Positions 47,001 to 55,282 are shown, counted from the first letter of the stretch. The stretch is 64,000 bases of DNA from Sarcophilus harrisii (GCF_902635505.1 NC_045428.1:436499106-436563105), one strand, 5' to 3'. The notes: generated by a model from the sequence alone, not told the origin. Translations and numbers: made by a program.

Positions 47001-49067
47001 TGTTGAAGGGGGGGGATTTGAAGTTCTGTCTTCTTGACTCCAGATTCAGTGCCCTATACCCTACATACATAAATCCTACATAATGAGAAATTATTGAAGA
47101 ATCAAGATCAGAAGGATGAACATAAAAGTAGATCTATATTTCCTTTTGTTTTCCAGATACTCCAAACCATCTATCATCTGGATAAGTGACAGCTAGAAAA
47201 GGAGAGACTATTTATAGTATTATTGATATCCAGTGTAGTTTAAAAACAGATATAAAGTCACACTATACCATGGACCTAGAAAATCAGTTAAAGAAGCATA
47301 GCTATGTGTAGATCTATAGATATGTATTATTTATATATTGTATGTATATATATATATATATGTGTGTGTGTATGTATGTATATTTTTGTATGAAATCCCT
47401 CTTTAGTGAAAAGCATCATAGCAACATTTATGAGAGTTTAATGATCTAAAAGTTTCTAAAATCAAGGAATTCAGTAGGTAATTGGACTAGATTTTTTCTG
47501 ATCCCTTTCTGAACAATTTCACCCCACTGAGTACATTCTTTCAATGCAGTTATTTGTTTTTCCCCCAGGAACCTTGTTTGCTTGTATATTTGTCATACTA
47601 TAGTCAGAGAATTGAACTAGACAGTAAGTTGTCTCTGCTCCACTGGAAGTGGTGGATAATTTGGCAGAAATGTACATGGGATGTGACATTTATAAGGGAA
47701 GCCAATAATTAGAATCATGTTCTAGGATTTTCTTTCCCCCGAAATCTGTAGTTTTTAGAGGGCAGGCAACATGCTTCTTGTGTTCTGGCTTACTAGACAA
47801 AAAGCCTGGACGGGTTCTTGATTATTGAGATATTATTTAGTTGTTTTCAGTCGTATTCAACTTACTGTGACCCCACTTGGGATTTTCTTAGCAAAGATAC
47901 TAGAGTAGCTTGCCATTTTCTTCTCCAGACCATTTTACAGTTGAGGAAACTGAGGCAGAGTTAAATGACTTGCCAGGATCAGACATCTACTAAGTGTCTG
48001 AAGCCAGATTTGAACTCTGGTTTTCCTGATTCCAGATTTGGAACTCCACCCATTTTGCCACATAGACACCCAACAGACATATTACATTGGTTTAAAAAAA
48101 ATAAAAATTCTGCTCAGTTTCATTGGAAATTATTCTAATTGGAAGTCATTATTCTTTCTATGATGATGTATAGTGTTTTTATTTTGTTAAACATTCCCCA
48201 ATTACATTTTAAATTTTTTTACATTTAATTTTTATTTTTTCTCCATTACATGTAAACAAAATTATTTTTTTTTAATTGAGCTCCAAATTCTCTCTTCTTC
48301 CCTTCTCCCAGTAAGAAGGCAATGTGATATAGATTCAACATTTGTAGTCATGCAAAATATTTCCATATTAACTGTTGAAAAACTTTAAATACATGATATA
48401 GAAGCCATCTATATCAATAATCTATGGAATCTTACCTAAAGATGAGATCAATGAAAAAGGTTTCCTGAAATTTTTTAACCCCTACAAAGCTAAAATGTGC
48501 TTATTAAATAAGTGTTAGAGATGCTCAGATGGAAAATAAAAGTTGAACCGGCTCTTCTGTCAAAGGAGACAGGCAATGAATGGAGGATAATAGGGTTTTG
48601 CATTTGGAACTTGAAAGGAACTTAGAAATCATTGATCCCAGCTACTACATTTTGCAGATGAGGAAACTAAACTCTAGGCTCACAAACATTTTTTAAGTCA
48701 CCCAGTAGGATGGGATTTGAATCCAAGTCTTTTAAGTTCTAGTCGTATATTCTATCTATCTTTCTTCTTTCCTTCCTATTTCATATATGAGCCTTTTTTC
48801 ATTTTTCTCCAAGATAGTGTCATTTTGAATAAAATATAGTTAACTATGTATGCCTCCATACTGAATAACTTCATAAGATTTTTGACTAGGATAGGTGGAA
48901 TGTCAATTCTTGACAGACTCAGTGGATTGTTTTGTTTATTTGAAAATTTTTTGTTCATTCATTTATTCATTTGCTTTTTTTGTTTTTGCAGTGTTATAAT
49001 GTGTACTAGTTGGGATGAAGAAGACCGTGCACTTCTTATAGAAGAATCCAGGGAAGATGTCAACTGA
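32388..49067 (+). CDS. SLC46A3: solute carrier family 46 member 3 (spliced, full span)
   Basis: Join of 32388-32579, 36062-36932, 38142-38225, 46110-46266 and 48992-49067: 1380 nt, 459 residues plus TGA. The human protein I recall has 461. All junctions are GT-AG and keep frame. SLC46A3 is a lysosomal-membrane major facilitator protein reported to export maytansinoid antibody-drug catabolites and steroid conjugates to the cytosol. Visible features are TM1 at about residues 5-25, a lumenal loop with three N-glycosylation sequons (N39-Y-S, N47-I-S, N54-K-S), the MFS loop 2-3 motif D-Q-K-G-R-K after TM2, alternating hydrophobic segments to about residue 434, and a cytosolic tail with E445-D-R-A-L-L, matching the acidic dileucine pattern [DE]xxxL[LI]. 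The start ATG has A at -3 and aligns with the human N terminus. The coding sequence looks intact. Identity rests on near-continuous similarity to recalled human SLC46A3. Confidence 0.97.
32808..32926 (+). repeat. near-perfect inverted repeat, left arm
   Basis: 119 bp. It matches the reverse complement of 34148-34266 at 118 of 119 positions; the one difference is in GGCTACCTCATAG versus GGCTACATCATAG. Similarity stops abruptly at both ends. Not a repeat family I recognise. Confidence 0.97.
32990..33140. repeat. TA-rich minisatellite, three units
   Basis: Three units of TTTCTTGG(C/A)TTAAATAT followed by 'atattggagta' and a (TA)n run that lengthens from unit to unit. Confidence 0.9.
33200..33605 (+). 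repeat. MIR-type fragments
   Basis: Two or three degraded copies: 'tgatttcagatcctgtcttagacac', 'cacttcattttctggatccttctttcttcatctgtaaattgagtaagtaggac', and 'ttaattttctcatatataaaatgaagacaataacatcatctttgtcacagggttgc'. Confidence 0.6.
33703..34076. repeat. (GT)n and polypyrimidine tract with duplicated segment
   Basis: (TG)n at 33703-33731, then CT-rich sequence. Segment A (about 33781-33880) recurs as segment B (about 33993-34076), both with TGTACTGAAAGT-AATCT and CCAGTAAGTTTC, each preceded by (CTTT)n-like sequence. The 153-codon open frame across it is Ser/Phe/Leu low complexity, not a gene. Confidence 0.85.
34148..34266 (-). repeat. near-perfect inverted repeat, right arm
   Basis: Reverse-complement partner of 32808-32926, 1221 bp downstream of it. 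Both arms lie within one intron, so the SLC46A3 pre-mRNA could fold them into a ~119-bp duplex. Confidence 0.97.
35333..35372. repeat. (TA)n microsatellite
   Basis: Uninterrupted TA dinucleotides ending in GTATG. Confidence 0.95.
35470..35815 (+). repeat. L2 3' end
   Basis: 'catgcctgaaatacctttcctcc', 'ggcttccttcaagataactcaaatcccac', 'gaatctccttgaggacagagac', 'cattccttgcacttaatatagtacctggcacatagtaagcaattaa'. A textbook L2 3' terminus; the 90-codon frame here is L2 noise. Confidence 0.85.
36062..36932 (+). CDS. SLC46A3: SLC46A3 large central coding exon
   Basis: 871 nt, codons 65-354 plus the first base of codon 355. Opens E-V-Q-K-K-A-S-L-F-S-L-Q-M-D-L-S-G-L-I-P-G. Contains the MFS motif D-Q-K-G-R-K (codons ~96-101), T-I-R-I-A-I-I-D-L-I-L-G-L-V-T-G-L-T-G-L-S-S-G-Y-F (the TM4-5 block), the cytosolic mid-loop rich in Ser and Lys, then P-I-F-I-L-Y-E-L-N-S-P-L-C-W-N-E-V-F-I-G-Y-G. 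Acceptor CTTTGTAG at 36061, donor G/GTAAGT at 36932/36933. One large exon covering much of the transporter is the usual SLC46 design. Confidence 0.97.
36933..38141 (+). other. SLC46A3: SLC46A3 intron 3
   Basis: 1.2 kb with an L3/MON-type fragment at about 37405-37490 and a sense MIR at 37620-37770. The rest is not recognised. Confidence 0.8.
38142..38225 (+). CDS. SLC46A3: SLC46A3 84-nt coding exon
   Basis: Phase 1 in, phase 1 out. Reads V-R-I-P-F-L-F-T-F-M-P-L-S-V-L-R-S-M-L-S then K-V-V-P-S-T-E-Q and the first base of Gly. Acceptor CCCCTCCAG at 38141, donor CAAG/GTGAGT at 38225/38226. Aligned with human L-A-R-V-P-F-L-F-T-I-V-P-F-S-V-L-R-S. Confidence 0.96.
38655..39065. repeat. two degraded MIR-type SINEs
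   Basis: 38655-38850 antisense ('aggtaaagtgatttattcatagtcc', 'cacttgaacccaagtctttgtggtcc'); 38905-39065 sense ('agtatgatatggtagataggaacttgactttgagttagg'). Confidence 0.6.
39110..40330 (-). mobile_element. L1 5' region: 5' UTR and ORF1 N-terminal part
   Basis: On the minus strand, GC-rich 5' UTR-like sequence (about 40330-39850) leads into ORF1-like text. A Lys/Glu/Asn-rich coiled-coil part lies at about 39720-39400, and then R-E-N-L-R-I-I-G-L-P-E-N near 39300-39260 marks the start of the ORF1 RNA-binding domain. It stops about 39110, before the end of ORF1, with frames interrupted. Keeping the 5' end while lacking ORF2 and the 3' end is the opposite of the usual truncation, so it is probably a remnant of a longer copy cut by rearrangement. 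Confidence 0.7.
40982..41026. repeat. (TA)n microsatellite
   Basis: About 22 uninterrupted TA units. Confidence 0.95.
41085..41310 (-). repeat. marsupial tRNA-derived SINE
   Basis: 'cattttacagatgaagaaaatgaggcaaaaagggttaagtgacttgcccacaattacac', 'cttcctgactccaatcctggc', 'ccactatgccacctg'. Confidence 0.9.
41311..41525 (-). repeat. MIR-type SINE
   Basis: 'tttacacatcacttaaaggattgccaattggtttatttacattatctaatgag', 'gtattattgtccatattttacagatgagaaaactagg'. Confidence 0.75.
41610..41855 (-). repeat. marsupial tRNA-derived SINE
   Basis: 'gttgttgttcagttgtgtccaactcttcctgactccatgg', 'aagtgacttgcccagggtcatacag', 'cttcctgactccaagcctagcattcttatccactgag'. Confidence 0.9.
41886..41955. repeat. (TG)n and (GA)n simple repeat
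   Basis: TG-rich then GAGA-rich, abutting the preceding SINE's 5' side. Confidence 0.85.
42165..42370 (-). repeat. L3/MON-type repeat
   Basis: 'agtcaacaagatttattaagcatttactttgtagcaggctctgtgttaaatattggggattccaagaaagacaaaaatagtcccca', 'gaagacaacatgtaaataactaggtac'. Orientation uncertain. Confidence 0.55.
42962..43200 (+). repeat. marsupial tRNA-derived SINE
   Basis: 'agggcagctaagtagcagagtagatag' through 'tgccaagaagtggggtcacaaagagtcggacttgattaaacaac'. Confidence 0.9.
43380..43660 (-). repeat. MIR/MON-type SINE
   Basis: 'catagagcttactgtgtgccaggcactagttgcttaacaattactatctcttttgatcctcacaac', 'aaatgagaaaactggggcaagtagaggttaagtgg'. Confidence 0.85.
43873..44114 (+). pseudogene. 7SL (signal recognition particle) RNA pseudogene
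   Basis: Successive blocks match 7SL RNA in order: GGGGAGGCTAAGGCTGATGG (7SL CGGGAGGCTGAGGCTGGAGG), 'ggctaagccaattaggtatcc' (7SL GCTATGCCGATCGGGTGTCC), 'aaagttcagcatta' (AAGTTCGGCATCA), 'ccaggttg', 'agcccaggtcagata' (GGCCCAGGTCGGAAA), 'cgccacta' and 'cagggagaccc'. It covers most of the ~300-nt RNA, lacks a clear 5' Alu-domain start and is followed by an A-rich stretch, so it is a processed, inactive copy. Diverged well beyond functional 7SL; it sits in intron 4 in the same orientation as SLC46A3. Confidence 0.8.
44395..44417. repeat. poly(T) tract
   Basis: Run of about 20 T residues, possibly the remnant tail of an antisense retroposon. Confidence 0.8.
44638..45022 (+). mobile_element. non-autonomous hAT-like DNA transposon
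   Basis: 385 bp. Begins CAGTGCTTCTTAA and ends TTTAAGAAGCTTTG, imperfect terminal inverted repeats, with the sub-terminal 'tttgcgacccctttt' and 'aatttatttggggtttca' text I recall from marsupial hAT/Charlie-type elements. No transposase frame. No clear 8-bp target duplication, so the ends are decayed or slightly misplaced. Confidence 0.65.
46110..46266 (+). CDS. SLC46A3: SLC46A3 157-nt coding exon
   Basis: Completes Gly and reads T-L-F-A-C-I-A-F-L-E-T-L-V-G-V-I-A-V-S-A then F-N-G-I-Y-S-A-T-V-A-W-F-S-G-F-T, ending G-I-S-L and TG of Cys435. Acceptor TTCCCCCAG ends at 46109; donor CTATG/GTATGT at 46266/46267. It encodes the last two membrane segments. A near-identical copy of its acceptor and first bases lies downstream at 47385-47587. 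Confidence 0.96.
46865..47085 (-). repeat. MIR/marsupial SINE
   Basis: 'aaagaagttaagggactcaccaatggtcacacagttagta', 'gtcttcttgactccagattcagtgccctataccctaca'. Confidence 0.75.
47345..47383. repeat. (TA)n/(TG)n microsatellite
   Basis: Abuts the left end of the duplicated exon-acceptor segment. Confidence 0.9.
47385..47587 (+). pseudogene. partial duplicate of intron 4 end and exon 5 start (decoy exon)
   Basis: About 203 bp that copy 45918-46128 with roughly ten differences and one 9-bp gap. It includes the T/C tract, the acceptor AG (47567-47568) and the first ~19 nt of exon 5, then diverges. If spliced from exon 4 it would read G-T-L-F-A-C-I-F-V-I-L and a stop (TAG) within 40 nt. No donor is obvious. 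As the real exon 5 lies 1.46 kb upstream, use of the decoy would skip it. Confidence 0.93.
47825..48078 (-). repeat. marsupial tRNA-derived SINE
   Basis: 'actgtgaccccacttgggattttcttagcaaagatactagagtagcttgccattttcttctccagaccattttacagttgaggaaactgaggcag'. Confidence 0.92.
48170..48400 (-). repeat. L1 3' UTR fragment
   Basis: 'tctccattacatgtaaacaaaa', 'gagctccaaattctctcttcttcccttctcccagtaagaaggcaatgtgatatag', 'tcatgcaaaatatttccatatta'; same type as 7085-7205. Confidence 0.6.
48590..48768 (-). repeat. MIR-type SINE
   Basis: 'cttgaaaggaacttagaaatcattgatcccagctactacattttgcagatgaggaaactaaactc', 'gatttgaatccaagtctttta'. Confidence 0.7.
48992..49067 (+). CDS. SLC46A3: SLC46A3 terminal coding exon
   Basis: Acceptor TTTTTGCAG ends at 48991. 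Completes Cys435 and encodes V-I-M-C-T-S-W-D-E-E-D-R-A-L-L-I-E-E-S-R then E-D-V-N and TGA (49065-49067). This is the cytosolic C-terminal tail. Aligned with human C-T-S-W-N-E-G-S-Y-E-L-L. Confidence 0.96.
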
Positions 49068-49925
49068 ACCACTATGATTTTTTACTTATTCATTGGCATT
49101 GTCGTATGCTCTACCTCTACACTAAATGAAGCGTTGGAGCACGTAGTTCTCTACCACACTGTTAACTAACTTGCTGTTCATTAGAAAATAAGTCCCTATC
49201 AATCAGGGACCATGTTTTCATTTTGCACTAATTTTTATGGGATGCTATCTATACACATTGAGCACTTAGTATTAGAGTGATGCTTACAATGATGCTTTAA
49301 TACCAGTACAGGGATGGAATTTTTCAATGAGCTGCTGTTGCTGCTTTTTTAAAAAATATATAAATATATAAAAAAGGGATGTAAAACATAAGGGCCCAAA
49401 GAAGCCACCAAAACCCCAAATTGTGAATTCCAATCCTGTGATGTCAGTGTTCATCTCCTGAACAAAATACATACCATCTCTGTACCTTGGGCTTTTCATC
49501 TGTGTTGTTTATAAGGCAATACTGGCCTATCTCTCAGGGATATTTAGATGAATAATTAATGAAAATACTAATATGACATAGCAGCATTCAGTACCTGCTA
49601 TGATGTTTTATACTGATCTTAACAAATATTTACTGAATTTGTTTCTATTGGCAGTTACAATTTGGAACAAAATCAGCTAAATGGAGCTAAAATTAGCTAT
49701 GGTTATGTTATGGCTAACCCAAATTTGGTTGTTAAATCCAAAATTGACGAGCTTTCTGAGCACTATGGTATTTAAAATTTTTTTCCCAAAAGTATGTTTT
49801 ATTAATAATCTTGATTATACTTCTAATTTTGCATATAGGGATGCTTTGAAAATGGCAATGTGGGCTTGTAAAATAAATTTTTAAAGCATTTTGAAAAATA
49901 AACTGAAAAATGTGAAGCAACTTCT
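49068..49925 (+). other. SLC46A3: SLC46A3 3' UTR
   Basis: Follows the stop codon without a further coding signal. AATAAA occurs at 49872-49877 and 49897-49902, and the second is followed by a T/TG-rich 'cttcttttgtatg' element, giving a likely cleavage site near 49915-49930. Longer forms ending at AATAAA 51003-51008 are possible. Confidence 0.6.
49897..49902 (+). terminator. poly(A) signal, SLC46A3
   Basis: Canonical AATAAA about 830 nt after the stop codon, with a GU/U-rich element 20-30 nt downstream. Confidence 0.6.
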
Positions 49926-52559
49926 TTTGTATGACTATATGCTATTCTTTTCTCCAACTTACAAAAAAAATTTGAAAGGTAAATTATACAGTATTAAAGT
50001 TTCTTAACAAATTCAACATATTCAGGTTTTACAAATCACATCTATTTTTTAACTTTCTAAAACCTTTCATCCATTGCTGCTTAGTGAAAGGACTGCATTT
50101 GGAATCTTAGCCTGAAGATCATGAGAATGAGGTCTTAATACCTTTTTGACAGTTTTGAAATCACCTCACAAGAAAATCTCAGATGACTGAAATGGCTAAA
50201 CAAGAGTACCTCCACTATCAATCCAAGATCTGAGAAACGTGTCATCCTCAAACCGTCTCATACAATGCACTGTCTTGCCAAAATTATTTAAAATTCACAA
50301 AGCTAAGTATAATAGAAACAAATATTAATTTTCAACTGATTTTTTGGGGGTAAGTTTGTAGCATGTATACTTCTGTGATTATTAAAGCTTGAAACTAAAG
50401 AGATTTTTGGGATACCTTGAAGAACAACCCATGGGGAAAGTAATGTTAATACATATTTCTTTAGTGTTTACTTTGCTGTGTAGGACTTAACACATAACCA
50501 CAGAGTGATTATTAAATAACTTATTAAATCTATTTCTAAAAAAATCTATTAGGCCACTTGTATTTTCATAGTTGTATGATAACCACACTGGCTATATATA
50601 TGAGATCTGACAATAACCATCCTGGTTTATGTGTCATATAGCAATATATAATAATATAATTTGCTAGCTTACATAAACTGAATTATTAATTCCTCAAGAA
50701 TAGACTTTTCTAATTCATCCTATGTTCTAGTAGTGCTTATTTTTCAGAAAGTAGTTAGATGTTTGCTAGTAATCAGAGATGTAACACGGCCAAAACAATT
50801 GGGGCTTTGTCTCATGTCACCAGAATTTAGAAGATGCAAAAATTGGACAGATACTCTATAGCATTAAAGCCAGTAGTCACTCGTCTTCATTCCTGCTCAA
50901 TAGAATGTATTAATTACTTTTTTGCATTATTTTCAGAATTACAAAGTTGCTTTGAGGGCACTTGTTGAATTGCTTGCTTTGGGTGCCAACATTATTTATT
51001 AAAATAAAATAACTTGGGGAAAAAAAGAGAACTGTATCTTTAGATTTTACTTCTCCCTTCTCCCCAAGACAAGGTTCTTTTATGCTTTTCTAAAGTCTTT
51101 TGGAATGTGGGGACATGATCACCACAATAATTACATAGTAATTGTGTCATCTTCTATTTCTTCTTGCTTTCCCTCCTATCCTACTCTTCTGAGTCAAAAC
51201 AAGAGCACATCACATATAGTACAGATCTTCAAACGTTTTTTGTTTTCATCATTGGTTTATTTTGTATCTAGCAAATCTTAAAGCAAAAACCATGACTATC
51301 TTATAGTGAAGTAGACTCTGGAGTTCAAAAATGAATCATGCAATTAGATTGAGATGATTTCTAATGTATGTCCATCTCTACATATCTTTGTAATTTCACA
51401 CATTCTATAAGAAATTTATCTTGGGAGGATTAAAATCAAATCACTGTTCTGAACATAAATAATACTAGCTAAGTTTAAATCAGATCATAACTGGCTGACT
51501 TCCACACTCTGCTAAAGTAAAGCCACCCCAACTGCACAACCTATAAAACTGATTTTTGTCACAGATGAACAGCATATCTTCTTACCCCAATTCAACGAGA
51601 TCATAATCCTTAAAAAAAATACAAGACATAGTGCAGCTAACAAAGTATGTTGCCCACTGGTCCTCATAATAAAATCAAAAGGAAAAATGCTCTGCAGCTA
51701 AACTTTACAAGAGGACTTTTATTTTTTACCTTAAATGGGCTGAAAATGTAATTTAAAATGTTTCCAAATTAGAAAGTTAACAAATAACTCAATAATTGTT
51801 TATTAGAATCATTCCTAAATTCTGTCTAGCTCAGACTTAAAACGAATTGAAGGCTAGCAGTTGATTGCTAATTAAAATTATAATCAAAGCAGTTGCAATA
51901 AAAGTAGCTAATTTATTTAACACTGAAACATTTGTTTAAAAAAAATTGTGGTAGGTAGAGGCTATTATTATCCCTGTTTTGTAGGCAAGGGAACAGACAG
52001 TTTACACCAGAGACAATCAGCTAATATCTGTGATCTAGCTGCGTAGGACAAGAATTCAAATTGTAGACAATTTAAGTACTAATTTTGTCAGGTTCAAGTC
52101 AGATAACATAGTGAAAAGCTATTCACTTTCCTGACGTAATTAACAATTTAGAAAACACTGACTTAATTCAACTAACTGATCTGAATCAATCTACTTCAAT
52201 GCTCAAATATAACTGGTAGATTCAATATAGCTTCCTAAAAAATCCAGAATAAAAATGCAAATAGTAACCATCCTCCCTTCCAAACATGCCATTTTCTATT
52301 ATCTTAGCTTTTTACAATTATTTCATGTTTTTGGCTATTAACAAATATCTAATTCCCAACAAAGTAGCAAATCCACTTATCATCTTTTATTTTGTAAATG
52401 TTAATATCAATTTTTAAAAATTCTGAATTATATATGAACTATGCTGAGGGATGCTTATGGTCACTACTTAGCTGATAAGTTTTCATGGGTTTTAATGTGA
52501 GCAAACAATAAATGGGGTGACATCATCAAGTTTTGCAGGCTTAAAGATAGAATTATTTT
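49926..52559. other. intergenic between convergent genes, no gene seen
   Basis: 2.6 kb of AT-rich sequence with few recognisable repeats (a degraded antisense MIR at 51940-52080). TTTATT at 50995-51000 lies beside AATAAA at 51003-51008, so poly(A) hexamers face both ways there. Confidence 0.5.
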
Positions 52560-52653
52560 ATAATAATGACATATAGCTAAATAATACACTTTGCAAAGTA
52601 TTTTATGTTACCTCACTTGGGCTGTAGAAAACTCTTAAGAAGGAAGTGCTATT
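52560..52653 (-). repeat. MIR fragment, left part, split by L1
   Basis: 'ataatacactttgcaaagtattttatgttacctcacttgg...aactcttaagaaggaagtgctatt'. Its continuation 'gttaatcccaatttgcaaatgagaaaat' resumes at 54213, after the L1 and its second target duplicate. Confidence 0.75.
52637..52653. repeat. target-site duplication, left copy
   Basis: AAGAAGGAAGTGCTATT; identical to 54196-54212. Confidence 0.95.
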
Positions 52654-54195
52654 AGACTAGTTGATCAATGGAATAGGTTAGGTTCAAAGGACAAAACAGC
52701 CAATAACCTTAGTTATCTAGTGTTTGACAAACCCAAAGACCCCAGTTTTTGGGATAAGAATGCATTATTTGACAAAAATTGCTGGGAAAATTGGAAATTA
52801 TTATGGCAGAAACTAGGGACTGACCCACACTTAACACCGTACACCAAGATAAGGTCAAAATGGATTCATGATCTAGGCATAAAGAATGAGATCATAAATA
52901 AATTGGAAGAGCATAGGATAATTTACCTCTCAGACCTGTGGAAGAGGAAGGAATTTATGACCAAAGAAGAACTAGAGATCACTATTGACTACAAAATTGA
53001 AAATTTTGACTACATCAAATTGAAAAGTTTTTGTACAAACAAAACTAATCCAGGCAAGATTAGAAGGGAAACAATAAACTGGGAAAACATTTTTACAGTC
53101 AAAGGTTCTGATAAAGGACTCATTTCCAAAATATATAGAGAATTGACTCTAATTTTATTAAGAAATCAAGCCATTCTCCAATTGATAAATGGTCAAAGGA
53201 TATGAACAGACAATTTTCAGATGATGAAATTAAAACTATTACTACTCATATGAAAAGATGCTCCAAGTCATTATTAATCAGAGAAATGCAAATTAAGACA
53301 ACTCTAAGATACCACTACACACCTGTCAGATTGGCTAAGATGACAGGAAAAAATAATGATGATTGTTGGAGGGGATGCGGGAAAACTGGGACATTGATGC
53401 ATTGTTGGTGGAGTTGTGAACGAATCCAACCATTTTGGAGAGTAGTTTGGAACTATGTTCAAAAAGTTATCAAACTGTGCATATCCTTTGATCCAGCAGT
53501 GTCTCTACTGGGCTTATACCCCAAAGAGATACTAAAGAAGGGAAAGGGACCTGTATGTGCCAAAATGTTTGTGGCAGCCCTGTTTGTAGTGGCTAGAAGC
53601 TGGAAAATGAATGGATGCCCATCAATTGGAGAATGGTTGGGTAAATTGTGGTATATGAATGTTATGGAATATTATTGTTCTGTAAGAAATGACCAGCAGG
53701 ACGAATACAGAGAGGATTGGCGAGACTTACATGAACTGATGCTGAGCGAAATGAGCAGAACCAGGAAATCATTATATACCTCAACAGCGATACTGTATGA
53801 GGATGTATTCTGATGGAAGTGGATTTCTTCAACAAAGACAAGATCCAATTGAGTTTCAATTGATCAAGGATGGACAGAAGCAGCTACACTCAAAGAAAGA
53901 ACACTAGGAAATGAATGTAAACTGCTTGCATTTTTGTTCTTCTTCCCGGGTTATTTATACCTTCTAAATCCAATTCTCCTTGAGCAACAAGAAAACTGTT
54001 CGGTTCTGCACACATATATTATATCCAAGATCCACTGCAATCTATTTAACATGTATAGGACTGCTTGCCATCTTTGGGGAGAAGGCAGAGGGAGGGAGGG
54101 GAAAAATTGGAACAGAAGTGAGTGCAAGGGATAATGTTGTAAAAAACTACCCTGGCATAGGTTCTGTCAATAAAGTTATTAAAAAAAAAAAAAAA
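52654..54195 (+). mobile_element. 5'-truncated L1, young
   Basis: 1.54 kb ending in a poly(A) of about 17 A and bounded by a perfect 17-bp target duplication. It encodes the C-terminal third of L1 ORF2 in two frames: 52720-53205 (F-D-K-P-K-D-P-S-F-W-D-K start, with D-K-G-L-I-S-K-I-Y-R-E-L) and 53202-53813 (M-N-R-Q-F-S-D-D-E, M-K-R-C-S-K-S-L-L-I-R-E-M-Q-I-K-T-T, C-W-R-G-C-G, H-C-W-W, L-L-G-L-Y-P-K-E-I). The frames are offset by a small insertion in the A/T-rich stretch near 53150-53165; otherwise the sequence is uninterrupted, so the copy is recent. The 3' UTR has a purine-rich GGGAGGGAGGGG stretch near 54090. Endonuclease and RT core are absent. Confidence 0.95.
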
Positions 54196-54212
54196 AAGAA
54201 GGAAGTGCTATT
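54196..54212. repeat. target-site duplication, right copy
   Basis: Perfect 17-bp match to 52637-52653. Confidence 0.95.
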
Positions 54213-54605
54213 GTTAATCCCAATTTGCAAATGAGAAAATTTTTTTTTATTAGTTATTTTACCATTTGAGAAGAGGAACTGGGGAAAAGAATGATGGACA
54301 GTCAGTATAGGTTTTTTAGAGAAAGACACTGAATTCCATTTAAATGGTAGAATTCTATAAAAGCAACAATAAATAAACCAATACTATCTTTAATACCACT
54401 TCCCCTTATACTAATGAAAAAATAACAGGACCATAAGCCCAAAATCTTCAGAAATAACACCTACAGACCACCAGCTCTGCCATCATCCAAGGGTTGCAAA
54501 TGAGAAAACTTAAAGAGTTCAAATGAATTACCCAGGGACTGAATGTATTAAATGCATATCTAGTAAGGTGTGTAAGGCAGAATTTGAACTTGGGTCTTCT
54601 TGTGT
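54213..54605 (-). repeat. MIR fragments
   Basis: 54213-54240 continues the MIR interrupted by the L1. 54480-54605 is another antisense MIR ('gggttgcaaatgagaaaacttaaagagttcaaatgaattacccagggac', 'gaatttgaacttgggtcttct'). Confidence 0.65.
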
Positions 54606-54849
54606 ACAAGTGTAGTTTTATCAAATTTAAAGCAGATATTCCTGCAAGATGTTGTAGAATTCATGATTCCAGTAGAAACAACATAGAACAAAAGCACAAA
54701 CATTAATGGAACAAAGTTCTTAAAATATACAAATATAAAATGCAAGATCTTTAGGGGAGCACTGACAAGGAAATTTAAGGAACTATCATCAAAATAACAC
54801 TGAGTGACAAACTACTACCTGAATTTTGCTTCTTACCTAATACTATTAG

Positions 54850-54886
<37 letters not shown>
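54850..54886. repeat. (TA)n microsatellite
   Basis: About 17 TA units. Confidence 0.95.
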
Positions 54887-54889
<3 letters not shown>

Positions 54890-55282
54890 TCTATAGGCTC
54901 CCAAACTTCTAATCCCACCCTTGTTAATAGATTCTGAATGATTCCTTCTTGAAATAGAATTGACCCCCCAAAAGGTTTAAAATAAATGAGACACTGAGGC
55001 TTTACAAGTAATTTGGAATTTTTTTATTGTGAACTTTCCTGTATTCCCAGATTTTAACCATACAGTATAATTTATTTTTTGTAAAACGACTTAAATCTGG
55101 ATACAACTTTAAAAAGCCCCCAGAAAGAGAAGTACTAGATTGAACACACAATGACAGCTCAGAGCCATGTGTAATAATGTGGGATTTGACTGAATCACAT
55201 TGACTCCATCTTGGGACTCATATCTAGATCTAATTCAGTTCCCTTTCTATTCAATTATGGGTTTAGTCCAATTTCTGTCCTG

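Larger units (their letters stand above)
46267..48991 (+). other. SLC46A3: SLC46A3 intron 5
   Basis: 2.7 kb. Contents: antisense SINEs (46870-47080, 47825-48075, 48590-48765), a TA/TG run (47345-47380), the duplicated exon 5 acceptor (47385-47587) and an L1 3' UTR piece (48170-48400). 46270-46860 and 47590-47820 show nothing else. Confidence 0.85.

Noticed and set aside
47100-47200. Possible cryptic exon after TTTTGTTTTCCAG near 47156
   Set aside because: The sequence after the AG has no homology to SLC46A3 and soon meets stops; no supporting donor seen.
53662-53859. Minus-strand frame overlapping the L1 ORF2 end
   Set aside because: Antisense shadow of the L1 coding text; the same string appears in sense at 5285-5530 because that L1 is inverted.
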